A DNA stretch of 64,000 bases from Rugalucina vietnamica. Lineage: Eukaryota; Mollusca; Bivalvia; Lucinida; Lucinidae. Both the position numbers and the translations under genes were made by a program. The notes beneath the pieces were generated by a model. It saw only the letters and a list, made by a program, of their open reading frames with translations, did no database searches and had not been told where the DNA came from. The DNA is taken from the NCBI GenBank assembly GCA_964017185.1, contig OZ024869.1, forward strand, positions 60,414,761 to 60,478,760, given 5' to 3'. Position 1 is the stretch's first letter. Each line of letters opens with the position of its first letter. Of this stretch, positions 1-10,860 are shown in pieces.

Positions 1-138
1 TTTGATCCCAAATTAATAGAAAAATAAAAATTTTAAATTTTGGCATCTTTTATTTTGTTTATACTAAGCAATAATACATTCTAATGGATGGAAATGCATC
101 GGTCAGTTTGCTGTAACAAATGCTCATTCTTTTTTCAG

Positions 139-3100
139 TGATGATGATGATGAAGAATCCGAGCTGTCAGACACCGGTAGACACCCCCAGAGAGAGAGAA
201 AGTCAGTGATGTCTGTAGATACTTTGTTATAAGTCTGTTACATATTTGAAGCCTGTGTATTGTTGATCAGGCCACTGTTGACATTTATGTTTAAAATTTA
301 GTTTCGAATGATTTGTAATATTTTACAAATGAGCTTCAAGTGGAGCACTTATTTTTCCATTGCATTTGTTGATGATAGTAATTGTGATCTGTTGGCATCT
401 TGGCGACAAGTTAGATGTCGAGAACAAGGTTTCCTATAAAATTTCATCATAAATTCTGCTTATATTTCAGGTTCCAAACCCCACAAAGAGCTGGCAGAAG
501 TGATTGAGAAGCAGTACCTATTGAAGGACATCAGGAAGTTGTCACCAGCTGAACAGACTTATGGCATCGAGGCGTTCCACAAGATCTGCTGCTATTTTGC
601 TACAAAATTTGTACACTTCTTTTACCTGAGCATGGACGGAAGGTAAGTTCTGTGTCTTTGTGGTTCAAGAGTTTTATCCTTGATGGATAGAAATAAGATG
701 AAAATAGACACAAAGACATGTGTTAGATTGAGTCAAATGAGCATTATTGATTTATAGAGTTTAATAATTGTAAATGGAGCAAAACATTATGATTTAGAAC
801 ATTTGTAGATGGTATCTGTGCATAAAATTTATAACTAGCTTGACTGCTAAGCATATTCCAGGATAAATCAGTGATACAGTCTATACCTACCTACTTCCAA
901 AATTCAGAACCTCCTATTATTTGTTACAAATATAACAAACCAATCAGAAATACTATTTTTAATTTCAATAAACTTGTTTCTGATCTTGATATCCATGCTA
1001 ATACTCCTAAGTCTTGAGATTGTAAAGATTCAAAATATGTTTATCAACCAGCTGGACATATAGTTACTGGAAATTTAAAAATAATTTCGGATTCTAGAAT
1101 TCGCAAAATTGTTTCTAAAGGTCCGAAATATAGATTCCCTTCCTACATTAATTTCAACAAATGCAGAGAGGAGATTGCATCTGCATTAAATGATTTCGGT
1201 AATCGATGGTGTAAACGAGAGGGTGTTGAGGATAATGCTCTTAAAGAATGGAAAAGAAGTATCTTCACTATCGTGGATAAACGTATTAAGTTTTATTCAC
1301 AAAATACTAATCTTTTACCTCCTAAACCCAAATCGTCATTTAGGCATTTGAAGCAGGGTATCCATGAATTTCATAGAAAGTATGTCTTGGTTCCGGCAGA
1401 TAAAGCCGCAAACAATGTTGTTGTCGTTTGTAGACTTCACTACGTTAACACCTTAAAACAGGAGCTTAATGGTACCAGGGCTTATCTGGAGACAGATACT
1501 GATGAGGTGTCTGTAGTAAATGCCCACTTAAACGATTTACCTGTTAAGTTTTCTGTTTGTGTCAATGAAGGCCAAGACAAACTTCCTACGATGTATTGGT
1601 TACCTAAGCTTCACAAAAGACCATACAAAGCTAGATTTATTGCAAATTCTAGCTCTTGTACTACCACTGAACTTTCTAAATTATTAACTTCTTGTCTTAC
1701 TGCTATCAAATCTCATGTTATAAGATACTGTGAGACAGTGTATGAAACTTCAAATAAAAATTGGTTTTGGTCAATAAAAAATTCTGGTGAGGTGCTCAGT
1801 AAATTGAAGTGTAGAGGGTTCCGTGCGACAAGCTTGTCCACATATGATTTTTCTACTCTGTATACAACATTACCACATAATCTAATTAAAGAAAAACTTC
1901 TGGATTTGATAGAGTGGACCTTCAAAAGGGCATTAAAAAACTATGGTTCACTTTATTTGGCATGTAATGACAGAAAGGCTTTTTTCACTTCCTCTGACCA
2001 AAGTCGGTATACCCTTTGGTCATGTCAGAATGTGTGCGACGCCTTATCCTATCTCCTTGATAATATTTATATTAGATTTGGGACCAAGTTATACAGACAA
2101 ATTGTTGGAATTCCGATGGGTACAAATTGCGCACCTCTCGTAGCTGATTTATTTTTATACTGCTACGAAAGAGATTTCATGGATTCTCTTAACCATGATA
2201 ATCAAGCTGATGTTATCGAGGCTTTTAATTCCACATCTAGGTACCTCGATGACCTTTTGAACATTGACAACCCTTATTTTGAAGGTATGGTCAATCAAAT
2301 TTATCCACCTGAACTTCAGTTGAACAAAGCTAATATCTCAGATACCGAAGCCCCCTTTTTAGATCTACATCTTTCTGTTGCAAATGGATTTGTTTCTTCT
2401 AAAATTTATGATAAGCGCGATGACTTTGATTTTGATATAGTAAATTTTCCTTTTTTGGATGGTGACGTTCCTCGTCGTGCTTCTTATGGTGTATACATTT
2501 CGCAACTTATTAGGTTTGCTAGAGTCTGCAATCATGTTACAGACTTCAACGCTCGAAATAAATGTTTAACGGCAAAACTTCTCCAACAGGGCTATCGGTA
2601 TCATAAACTTCGAAAAACCTTTTCTAAATTTTATCGTAGACACTATGAATTGATTTCCAAATATAATGTTGGGTTAAAGACACTTTTAAGTGAGGGCCTT
2701 TCGGAACCTGAATTTTATGGTGACTTGGTTTACAAATTAAAGAAACTTAAAGGAATAAATGATTTTTCTCTTCAGTTTGGAAAAATCATATCACGTTACA
2801 GACGTATAGGTTATAACTTGAATGTTATGCGACAGTCTGCATGCTTAGTTTTTAACCCAATCATGGTTGATAACTATGCTGCCTTCTTTAATTGCACGCC
2901 GGTGGGTCGGGCGTCAGACTCTATGATGGCCCCGACTTAAAGCTATTCATTTTAGTTGGTTGGGGCCGGAGCTTCTTGTCTGTTGCTTGGCCCACCGGGG
3001 TCCAACTGGTGTTTTTCTTTTGCTCCGGAGTTAGTAGGTTATTCGGCGCCCAGGGATCTCCATCGTCGGGCAGCTTACTCAATCTGTGAGTCCTGGTTTT

Positions 3101-4633
3101 TGATTCATCAGGATGTTTATCATGATTTATTTGTTTGTTCTTGATGATTCATTGACTAGTTAGAGATTCACCACGAGGACCGAAGAACTAACTAAATGTT
3201 GTGGACCACTGCAGAAGCTGAGGGTGAGGTTAGGTACCTGTAAAACCGGTTTAAGCCCGCCAGTAACTTTGTGTTACTGATCGTTCCAAGTCGATACTTC
3301 TGTAGTGGTTCTTTTTGTTTTATGTCTTGGTGTTTAAATTTTTTTGTGCTGTTGGCGCCTTATGTATGTTTTCATATTTTTAGTTAAGGTAACTGAGTGG
3401 CCACCTATTGGGAAAATAGCTGCTCATTCGGCTTACGATATGTTTCATGGTATAAGTACCTGATTGTTAGTTTGGTTTTTTCCCACCTCGGTTTTTGGAG
3501 TGGGAATCTTTTTCTGATTGCGCCTTTTCCTGATCTTTGCCTACTTGTACCTTTTTAATCAAACTAGCCACTGAGCTACTGATTTATTCCTTGCAGAATG
3601 TTCAGTCTGATTATTACACCATACTTTATTGGTTTTCCTTATCTTAATCTGCTTATCATTTCTGTTTCAGACTAAAGCTGGCGTGCCTGCATTTCAACGA
3701 AAATTCTAACAGGGCACAGAATGTAACCAAGGCTGGCCAACCGATGTGGCAAATCTCACGACCAAAATACAAGAAGGGAGCCCCTGTCGCCAAACAAGTC
3801 AAAGTTGGCCTTTCCTACAGTAAGTAAATTGACGAAAACAAAACATGAGCCGCCTCGTGGGAAAACCAACAATGTGGTTTTTGAACAGGTCCGACACAAA
3901 CTGAGCTGTACCAGCACAGAAGCAGGCTAGAAGCTTGAGATTTTGGATTTATAAAGGAGAGGAAATGCACTATCCGTGTAGCGAAAACAAAGGTGCTGAT
4001 CAGCTTCATAGTTACTGCGAAGCTGATCTGCGCCTTTGTTTTCGCCTAAGCAGATTGTTGGTTTTCCTATGAGGCGGCTCACATATTGCAGTAGTAAAAT
4101 ATACAAGAAATGTTAAAGTTGCTTCATCTTTCAACAGCTAACATGAGCTCTAGCATTGGTTATAGAGATTTTACGGTCACTATTTTTTAAGAACATATGT
4201 ACACTTTATACGTTGAGCTGTGGAAATGTGACATTCTCAAGGCCACAGGACGTGGATCGAACCGGGGACTCCTCAGCCCAAAATCTGATGCGCTACCGAC
4301 TGCGCCCGTCCTGTTGCTTTTATTAGATAAAATTTTCTATATTTTGTCAAGTTTATTTGTTCAGTAATTTCACCATGTTAACATTTTCTTTAATCCATCC
4401 AATTTTACAACTTTTTAAAATATTCCTTTTGCATTTCAGATTATGTGGACAGACTACTGGATGAGGTGATGATGAGAAGGAGAGAATTTAAGAGCTACCG
4501 CCAGTGTAAGACTGACCTAGAAGCTGTGGTACAGTCAACGCCCAAGCCAGTGTGTCACAAATATGACAGTGTGGACAAGCAAGCTGTTGTCTCAGCTCAT
4601 AAGTGTCGTTTCGGCAATCAGACTCCAAAATAA
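139..4633 (+). CDS. Gene A: 3' exons of an uncharacterised conserved protein
   Basis: Four exons can be read: 139-176, 471-642, 3671-3819 and 4440-4633, each after a T-rich AG acceptor; the first three end at GT donors (GTAAGT for exons 2 and 3). Phases agree (1, 2, 1) and the frame ends at TAA 4631-4633. The translation starts with an acidic run (DDDDEES), continues with an exon containing KLSPAEQTYGIEAFHK, then a lysine-rich exon containing LACLHFNENSNRAQ and RPKYKKGAP, and ends in a basic, cysteine-bearing tail. I recognise the KLSP / LHFNEN / PKYKKG pattern as belonging to a multicopy family of uncharacterised animal proteins, possibly transposon-derived; I do not know its biochemical function. 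The 5' exons lie outside the window. Intron 2 (643-3670) holds a PLE and intron 3 a MITE. Exon structure is well supported; the family call is from memory. Confidence 0.72.
201..282. repeat. 82-bp exact copy of the 3' end of gene B
   Basis: The 82 bp here, starting 24 bp inside intron 1 of gene A, are identical to 7270-7351. That segment covers the last codons, the stop and some 3' UTR of gene B. The match stops abruptly at both ends. Confidence 0.9.
853..2940 (+). CDS. PLE reverse transcriptase (C-terminal part of EN-RT polyprotein), one in-frame TGA
   Basis: The frame is open from 853 to TAA 2938-2940 apart from one TGA at 1015-1017. The first ATG is well downstream, because this copy has lost its 5' end. 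Seen in order: the linker with a (TGA)-D-C motif and PAGHIVTGN; fingers and palm including VPADKAANN, LPKLHKRPYKARFI, an STYDFSTLYTTLPH segment (motif A type), GIPMGTNCAPLVADLFLY (motif B), SRYLDDLLNI (motif C, catalytic DD) and FLDLHLSV; then a basic thumb-like C terminus. RYLDD with GIPMGT is typical of Penelope-like RTs, relatives of telomerase RT. The RT catalytic aspartates are present and no TAA or TAG interrupts the frame, so the RT part could still be functional, although the endonuclease is missing here. Confidence 0.88.
1015..1017 (+). other. In-frame TGA, candidate selenocysteine codon in the CxC linker motif
   Basis: The TGA replaces the first cysteine of the CxC linker motif that characterises N-terminal-endonuclease PLEs; the local reading is PKS-(TGA)-DCKDSK. 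Copy 2 has TGA at the same codon (13878-13880) with different neighbouring codons. Clam Naiads are known to have evolved selenocysteine-containing proteins (Craig et al. 2021). No SECIS element was identified by eye. Confidence 0.7.
3847..4080 (+). mobile_element. MITE, GAGCCGCC-TIR family, with 4-bp TSD ACAT
   Basis: A 234-bp unit with terminal inverted repeats of nearly 30 bp (GAGCCGCCTCGTGGGAAAAC at the left, its complement at the right), flanked on both sides by ACAT. Inside is a second long hairpin around the motif AACAAAGGYGCTGATCAG. It lies in intron 3 of gene A. Confidence 0.85.
4246..4313 (-). repeat. tRNA-like sequence (SINE head or tRNA pseudogene)
   Basis: The minus strand reads like a tRNA: a D-arm CGCAGTCGGTAGCGC, an A-box-like stretch, and a B box GGTTCGATCC. 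The anticodon stem has a mismatch and a six-base loop, and the T stem pairs poorly. I therefore read it as a tRNA-derived repeat, not an active tRNA gene. Confidence 0.5.
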
Positions 4634-4910
4634 ATTTGAAGAGAATAACTCTCTGTCTCTTGGACTCAAACAATGGATTAAAGAGGATTAAAGAGGAGAA
4701 TCGTTCTAGTGCTTGTGCTGTATGGATAATCAGAGACTTCCTTTTTGCATATACAAGTTTTCCCGTGTTGTGGCTCAGATAGTTTGATACATGTGTAGAT
4801 ATGATTGCATCCATCCAAACTGTTAAATCTTGTAAAAATATCATATGGTATCACAGTCGACTTTGGTAATACACCATGATTTATTTTGAATATTACATCC
4901 AGTTAGTAGA

Positions 4911-5071
4911 AGCGTTCAAGGCGCAGTGGTTATATCACTTGCCTCATAAACCAGGGGTTGCAGTTTCAATCCCATCCTTCTTCAGTCTGTTGGAGGAGAC
5001 TATAAATCAAGGTCCTGTCTCGATATGACCTTAGCAGTTGGTGTGACATTAAACCCCAGATCAACCAACAG
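4911..5071 (+). repeat. tRNA-derived SINE
   Basis: The head has a tRNA-like A box (GGCGCAGTGGTTATATCACT) and a degraded B box, followed by a body ending near CATTAAACCCCAGATCAACC. A better copy of the same family lies on the minus strand at 53007-53167. Confidence 0.7.
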
Positions 5072-5889
5072 CCAGGTAGCCTGTAGTACAATGTCAGTCC
5101 TAATATTTTACATGCATCTGCTTCTAACAAGTTCTTAAATAATATAACCAGTTCTTTGTGCACATTCTCTGACCAAAAACTGTCATTATAAAAAGACGTA
5201 TGTCTCGCCTTTTCATAAATGAGTGATTTTAATTATGTCATTATGATGATGTTATGGTCATATGTTATCACTGCAGTTTGCCTTAGTCTGGTTTCGTTTT
5301 CATTGAGCGCTTTACATCCAGGATCAACAGCTAAATTGGTTATGTCTCACTGAAACATCCTGCCATGACCGTAATCGTTTACTTGGTCTTTCCCCAACAT
5401 ATTCTTGACCAAATATTTATGAAAGCAATTTGGCAGCATGGAGATCAATATATGGGTTCAATATAGCCACAAGTGGAAAACCATGTTTTGGTTTCAATGA
5501 CAAGTGTTTATAAACCTCCTGAAATTGTACAAAGGCCTTATTCTTTTTTCCTTGTACATCAAGTCAATCTCTATGTTGTGTGTGTACAGTTCAACCTCAT
5601 TATAAAGCGCCTAACTTAGTGCAATTTAACATGGGCATATCATGGCTCCCAAGATTTTGCATATATTTACTGTAAATAACCTCAGTATAACATGGTACAC
5701 TTATAACATGTTCTGTTTCCATGAACCTCAAACATAAGTGTTATAATGAAGTTGACCTGTATGAAAGTGACAATAACAGATTTGAATATTTATATTTATT
5801 AATTTTACCTGATGCATGTACATCTATATATTATCAAAGCTAGCTTTTGTTGTATAAATAAGCAATGGCAAACAAATATATGTTCTGCT

Positions 5890-6089
5890 ACACAAGAAAA
5901 CAAGTTTCTGCACAGGCCCGACACAAATCTGCCTTGTAGAGAGTAAAAATAGAAGCTTCACTTGAAATTTGGAATTAAAGTAGAAGAGTAATTGTACTAC
6001 TCGTGAAACAAAGATTACGAACAGCTATCTGTGCCTTTCTTTATGCATTCGCCATTAGCAAACATCTGGTTTTCCAATGAAGCCGCTCA
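5890..6089 (+). mobile_element. Degenerate MITE, GAGCCGCC-TIR family
   Basis: The internal CAGGCCCGACACAAA motif, the GTACTACTCGTGAAACAAAG stretch and the right end AAGCCGCTCAT align with the intact copies at 3847 and 6362. The left terminus is eroded. Confidence 0.6.
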
Positions 6090-6361
6090 TTTTAGGCATA
6101 TAAATAAATCTGTTTCTGGAAACCCAACATACTCTCTTATTGGGTCTTGAACCCAACTTTTAAGCTCTAGCATGTGTATATATTAGAACAGTTAGATTTC
6201 TTTGTACTTGTGTAGTCTTGCACCTAACTTTCAAGCTCCAGCAAGTGTATATATAAAATAGTTTTGATTGTACTTATACATGATATAGATACATGTAACA
6301 TTTTCAAATAAACTTTTTTAGCTAATTTGTAGTACTCTTTTGGTCATTTTCACTATCATTT

Positions 6362-6595
6362 GAGCCACCTTGTGGGAAAACCAACAATGTGGTTTCCGAA
6401 CAGGTCTGATACAAACCAACTTGTACAGTCACAGAAAAGAGCTAGAAGCTTGAAATTTTGGATTTAAGAAGAAGAGGTACTGTACATTCCGAGTAGCGAA
6501 AACAAAGGCGCTGATCAGCTTCGCAGTTACTGCGAAGCTAATCTGCGCCTTTGTTTTTGCCTAAGCAGATTGTTGGTTTTCCCATGTGGTGGCTC
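6362..6595 (+). mobile_element. MITE, GAGCCGCC-TIR family, with TSD ATTT
   Basis: Exactly 234 bp like the copy at 3847, with TIRs GAGCCACCTTGTGGGAAAAC and its complement. It is flanked by ATTT on both sides and has the internal hairpin built on AACAAAGGCGCTGATCAGCT. Confidence 0.87.
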
Positions 6596-6897
6596 ATTTC
6601 ATAAAAGAACAACTTTTTTTTTTTATTTTTATCATGATTTTAACACAAACATGATCATTTATCTACTTTTAAAACTTATAAATGAAGATTAAAAAACACA
6701 AATTCTTCAAAAATTTACATACTGGCCGCATAAATGATAAATGTGGAGGTTTCCGCAAACTAGAAATTTTGTTTTGGAATAAGTACCTTTTGCTCCATAA
6801 AAGTTTGAATCATCCTGGCCACATTAGAAAAAAAAATGTCTTCTAGATTCCTGATTATAAGGTTCACACCAAGCAGCCTGGGTTACTTATGATGTCG

Positions 6898-7125
6898 TGA
6901 TATGAGAAAAGCTGTATTCGGGGTTTTCAACCTGGTCTGACACAAACCATTATGCACAGCTACTGAAGGCGGCTAGAAGCTTGAATTTTAAAATTAAGGA
7001 AGAAATATTGCACTATCCTGTAGCGAAAACAAAGGCACTAATTAGCTGTGCAGTTATTGCAAAGCGGATAAGCATCTTTGCTTTCGCATATATATATGAA
7101 AATATTCTGTTTTCTCATATAATGA
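6898..7125 (+). mobile_element. Degenerate MITE, GAGCCGCC-TIR family
   Basis: It keeps the CCTGGTCTGACACAAACC motif, the GAAAACAAAGGCAC motif and the order of the family's modules. The TIRs are eroded (TGATATGAGAAAA at the left, TTTTCTCATATAATGA at the right). Confidence 0.55.
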
Positions 7126-7295
7126 CAGACTTGAATTTTATGATTTTCACTGAGGAAAAAGAATTGCAATACACTAAATATGTGGCTCAATTTGATGTTA
7201 GTCATAAGGCAGCGTATTGTTCTATTTGTCATCTTGGGTAAGTTGGCGGCTGTTGAAGCACACAATCATAGTCAGTGATGTCTGTAGATACTTTG

Positions 7296-9082
7296 TTATA
7301 AGTCTGTTACATATTTGAAGCCTGTGTATTGTTGATCAGGCCACTGTTGACGAATCTTGTGAGTAGCGCAAGATGGAATGGGCTTCCGCACACCCCTGCC
7401 TAGCCGACGCCAGACCCAACGGGTAAATCTTCTGTAAGCAACATGACGATAGAGTCTGAAAATATAAGATAATACATACATGTATAAGATAATATACCTG
7501 TACTTTTTACACTTGTAAAATGATGCTCTACACTTTGCTGTCATACATGTGATTCATTGTAGTTTAACGACCAAGTCAACAATTTAGCTATGTTATTACA
7601 GATGAAATTCATTAAATGCCAATGTGTGCCACTGACCCTTATTTGTGGCGTGTCAGTCCCAACATGACTGATCAATTGTTGACTGGGTTTAATGAACATT
7701 CAATATCTAGATATGGCTCACATATATATGTTTCTGTACATAATCAATGCCAAAATGTTTGTTTTTTTTATTACTGCTATAGGTGTTTGTTTTACCTTTA
7801 TTTTTTGTTACATGTACATATATGTCATTCAAATTATAAAACAAATGAAATATCTTACACTTCAGTTTTCTCTTGTTTGTCCTACTTTTAGCATAATGAT
7901 ACTTCAATATTAACTGAAAGAAAGTCTAATGAAAGAAATTTAACAATGTAAAATGTTACGTACTTATGAATTGGCTCGTCGTCCCCAACATGACCGTAAC
8001 CCTCCAGAAACTCATAAAAGGATGTCTCAACTACATATTCATTCAGACAATTTCCGTCGTACCCTGGATGCTGTGTGATACAGTCTAACCCAAGATCATG
8101 GGCTAGATTGAAGATGATGCCCCGCTCTCTGCAACAAAAACTGGTTTCTGGCTTCTCCATGGGCACACATTCTCCACATTCACACCTGCAAAGAGAAAGT
8201 CATCATAGAGAAAAAAACGTACATGTTGATAAGAGACACTTTGGTACTTCAAGGCCAGCAATAAAGAAGCCGCAACACAAGCTACACTCTATCTTTCTAT
8301 AAAGAATGATTTATGTTATTGTACAGGTGCTAATAAGGTGATTAAAAATGGTAGTCATTTTGGTACATGTACATGTAACATGCTGTTTGCATTCAAAAAC
8401 AGGAACAAGTGCTAAAATGCAAATGCAAGCATTTGTACATTACTTTTATAAGCACATGGAACCTTCTGTAGGGAGACCCATCTAGGGAGGATACCCGGGT
8501 GGCTTTGACACCCTCCGGTGTTAATAAAAATAATATCCGGTGAGTTTGTGAAATTGTCTGGGTCGGAACAATATAAGCAATTACAGTTCAATACTATCCT
8601 GCGCTTGATGGGGGTGTCATGTTGGATACCCCCGCCCCCTTCTCACAGGACAGGGGACATTGTTTACAAAGGAATGTTTTTTTAACCATGAAAAAGATGA
8701 CACAAGTTTCTCTTGTGCTTGGTATTCTGTTTCAGAAGCACCAATACGAATGTCAATATTTTTTAGGCCCTATCACAGCCAGAGTGAGCGTTTTTTTTTT
8801 TTTTTTTTTGTTGTTTTTTTTTTCCATCTTATGTCAGATCTAATGTTCTGACGACATCCCAAATCCATGGCAAACTGTCAATAGCCTAAAATATAACAGC
8901 GGTGAATGTTGGCTAGACAGGGGAAGATCAAATATACCCGAAGTATAAAAACAACGGGAATAATAGGATTCAATTTACCATTCTGTATTTCCAACACGAG
9001 CGTTCAGATCTTCCTCCGATTCGCTGTCGCTCGTCACATCGGAGTCGGTTTCGTACGCAATTACTGGCAGATTCTGCGTCAT
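7296..9082 (-). CDS. Gene B: stand-alone P2X7 C-terminal (ballast) domain protein, three exons
   Basis: Exons on the minus strand are 9082-8979, 8185-7964 and 7455-7296, all with GT donors and AG acceptors; together 486 nt, 161 residues. The start ATG (9082-9080) has an in-frame TAG 9 nt upstream. Residues 1-34 are acidic (SDSESEED). Exon 2 opens with the cysteine cluster WCECGECVPM, followed by CCRERG and CITQHPGYDGNCLNEYV. Exon 3 reads YRHVAYRRFTRWVWRRLG, then PSCATHKIR and YTGFK before the stop. This order of motifs is that of the cytoplasmic ballast domain of P2X7 receptors, which in the mammalian receptor holds zinc and a guanine nucleotide. No transmembrane channel part is present, so it is probably a soluble protein of unknown role. 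It is convergent with gene A; the 3' end is duplicated at 201-282. Confidence 0.87.
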
Positions 9083-9372
9083 TTTCCTCTAAATCGCGAA
9101 GACATGGTCGTGAATTTCCATTTGTCGCCATTTTTAACTGTATTGAAAGGACCGCTTGTGACGTCACACGGGATATCCGCGCAGTGCGCATGCGTGTCAA
9201 TCCAAAAATAAATAGGTTAGGAAGAACGGTAAATCACACAACTAAAATCAATAATAACTTCCCCTAGACCACAATTTTTTTCTATCGGGCTTTCGCAGTT
9301 AGTTTTATTGAGTTTTTTCAGATAAGTTCGGAAAATAGAATGCGCAAAAGGAAAAAGTGTTTCATTGGAACT

Positions 9373-9540
9373 TTAAGTTGATGTAGATGGTTCTCTATTT
9401 GCAAAACGCATGTAACGTATGTAACAAAAATATGCGAATTTACATTTATAAACAAATAAGGTTTTCAGTCCTAGTTTCTGTGGAGTACAAATCTGCAAAC
9501 ACCAATGTGCAAGGTAAGAATGTCATGTTTATGTTATTTA
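9373..9540. repeat. Segment duplicated at 9733-9812 plus 10013-10080
   Basis: The motifs AGATGGTTCTCTATTTG, TTTACATTTATAAACAAATA and TGCAAACACCAATG occur here. They recur in the same order at 9733-10080, where a retrozyme-like unit interrupts them. This looks like an old local duplication with a later insertion. Confidence 0.65.
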
Positions 9541-9812
9541 CATTCAAATGAGAGATGTTTGCACTTTGTACGCTGGGGAGTAACAGTGTAACTGCCATTT
9601 AAAAATAACAAATTACTAGTTGAATATATTTGCAGTATTCTTTGATTGTGAATGAACAATATGTCGTTTTACCATAATACTACCATTGGTATGCAAGATT
9701 CTTCAAGGGTAATATGTGGGATACATAATTTTATCAAGTTGATATAGATGGTTCTCAATTTGTGTAATGTATGTAACAAAAAATGTGAATTTACATTTAT
9801 AAACAAATAAGG

Positions 9813-10012
9813 TCTCATTTAGATAATACTAATCTTTGTATCGACTACCCTGTTGAAAGTTGCAAAATTTTAGTCATTCTCTTTGGCTCCATGTTGCCAA
9901 ATTCTAAAGGGTCACTGACGAAACTTTAATAGTCGAAACCGCGGTATGGCCCATCCCCTTTCTCATTAATATGTTCATTGCTCTTAAAGGATCTCAGTTT
10001 TAATTTTATTCT
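9813..10012 (+). mobile_element. Partial retrozyme (subfamily 1) with one hammerhead
   Basis: It matches, in opposite orientation, the unit at 58561-59041, including GTATCGACTACCCTGTTGAA, the hammerhead, and the distal CTTAAAGGATCTCAGTTTTA. Only one ribozyme is present. It interrupts the duplicated segment described at 9373. Confidence 0.75.
9909..9952 (+). ncRNA. Hammerhead ribozyme, type I, weakened stem II
   Basis: Stem I GGGTCA pairs with TGGCCC. The core is CTGACGA followed by GAAA; stem III is the six-base palindrome CCGCGG; the cleavage triplet is GTA. Stem II has an A-C mismatch at its base compared with the copies at 58617 and 58994, so activity is doubtful. Confidence 0.75.
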
Positions 10013-10544
10013 GAATAGTTTCTGCGGATAATAAAGCTGCAAACACCAATGCACAAGGTAACAATGATATGCTTATGTTTTTTTTTTTTTTCATTTGCTA
10101 GATGTGCCTCAGTTATAACGGTGTAACGCCAAGTTGTTTATATTTCTCATGTAATGTTACAACGTTACCAATACCAATTGGGGTTAATTTGACCTACAAA
10201 ATTGATCAAATATCCAGTATCACTTATCTTAGATCACTAAACTTGGTCTCATTCTTGAGCTACTTCAGAATAGCCAATTCAACTTAAGGTAAGTTATGCA
10301 AATTATCTTATTTGCATATTTGTGAATTTTAATTAAACATCAAAATGGCCCGAAAAATCATTAAAAACCCATAAAAGTTATTCTCAGACCCAACCTATCA
10401 TCGTTGCACATAGTTTTTACACCAGTGATACCATTTGACAATTTTATATATATTTGGTCTATTTGTAAAAATTATCTCATTTGCATATAGAAATAAAACC
10501 TTTTACACTTTTTAAGTCTATTTTTCACTATAAAACGACATTTC

Positions 10545-10724
10545 TAAGCGTTGCAGTTACAACCGTTAGTGTCAACATTACAGTAAATGTAGCATTCGTT
10601 TACGTTAATTTCAACACGTTAACACGTTGCAACCGTTAGTGTCAACATGTTTACACTAAGCGTTGCAGTTACAACCGTTAGTGTCAACATTACAGTAAGT
10701 GTAGCATTCGTTTACGTTAATTTG
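10545..10724. repeat. Two direct repeats with 113-bp spacing
   Basis: A segment of about 65 bp starting AAGCGTTGCAGTTACAACCG at 10545 recurs at 10658. A (TCAA)n microsatellite follows at 10825-10858. Confidence 0.8.
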
Positions 10725-10829
10725 ATAAATTAATTTATAACATTTAACTGTGATAGACAATGTGCTTTATAATTTTTATGCTTTTATATATGTATGTATG
10801 TGTTGATCTTATCGTTTAAAATCAGTCAG

Positions 10830-10860
<31 letters not shown>

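Larger units (their letters stand above)
853..3556 (+). mobile_element. Penelope-like element, copy 1 (Naiad-type, 5'-truncated)
   Basis: The element lies in intron 2 of gene A, in the same orientation. It is truncated at the 5' side inside the linker between endonuclease and RT (homology to copy 2 starts at 853). It runs through the whole RT and a roughly 600-bp 3' region that ends with the family's terminal motif CTTGTACC plus a short T run. The 3' region contains the pseudo-LTR module (about 3275-3556), which recurs alone many times in the window. This is the least damaged RT copy. Confidence 0.9.

Noticed and set aside
2892-3144. Repeated 62- to 65-codon frames at every PLE 3' region
   Set aside because: They overlap the RT stop and lie in the conserved 3' region of the element; they recur only because the DNA repeats, and the frames show no selection pattern I can see.
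3060-3300. SECIS element in the PLE 3' region
   Set aside because: ATGA and GTGA motifs occur (about 3085, 3120, 3142, 3223), but none pairs into a helix with an apical AA and a 3' GA by eye. This is not ruled out; a covariance search is needed.
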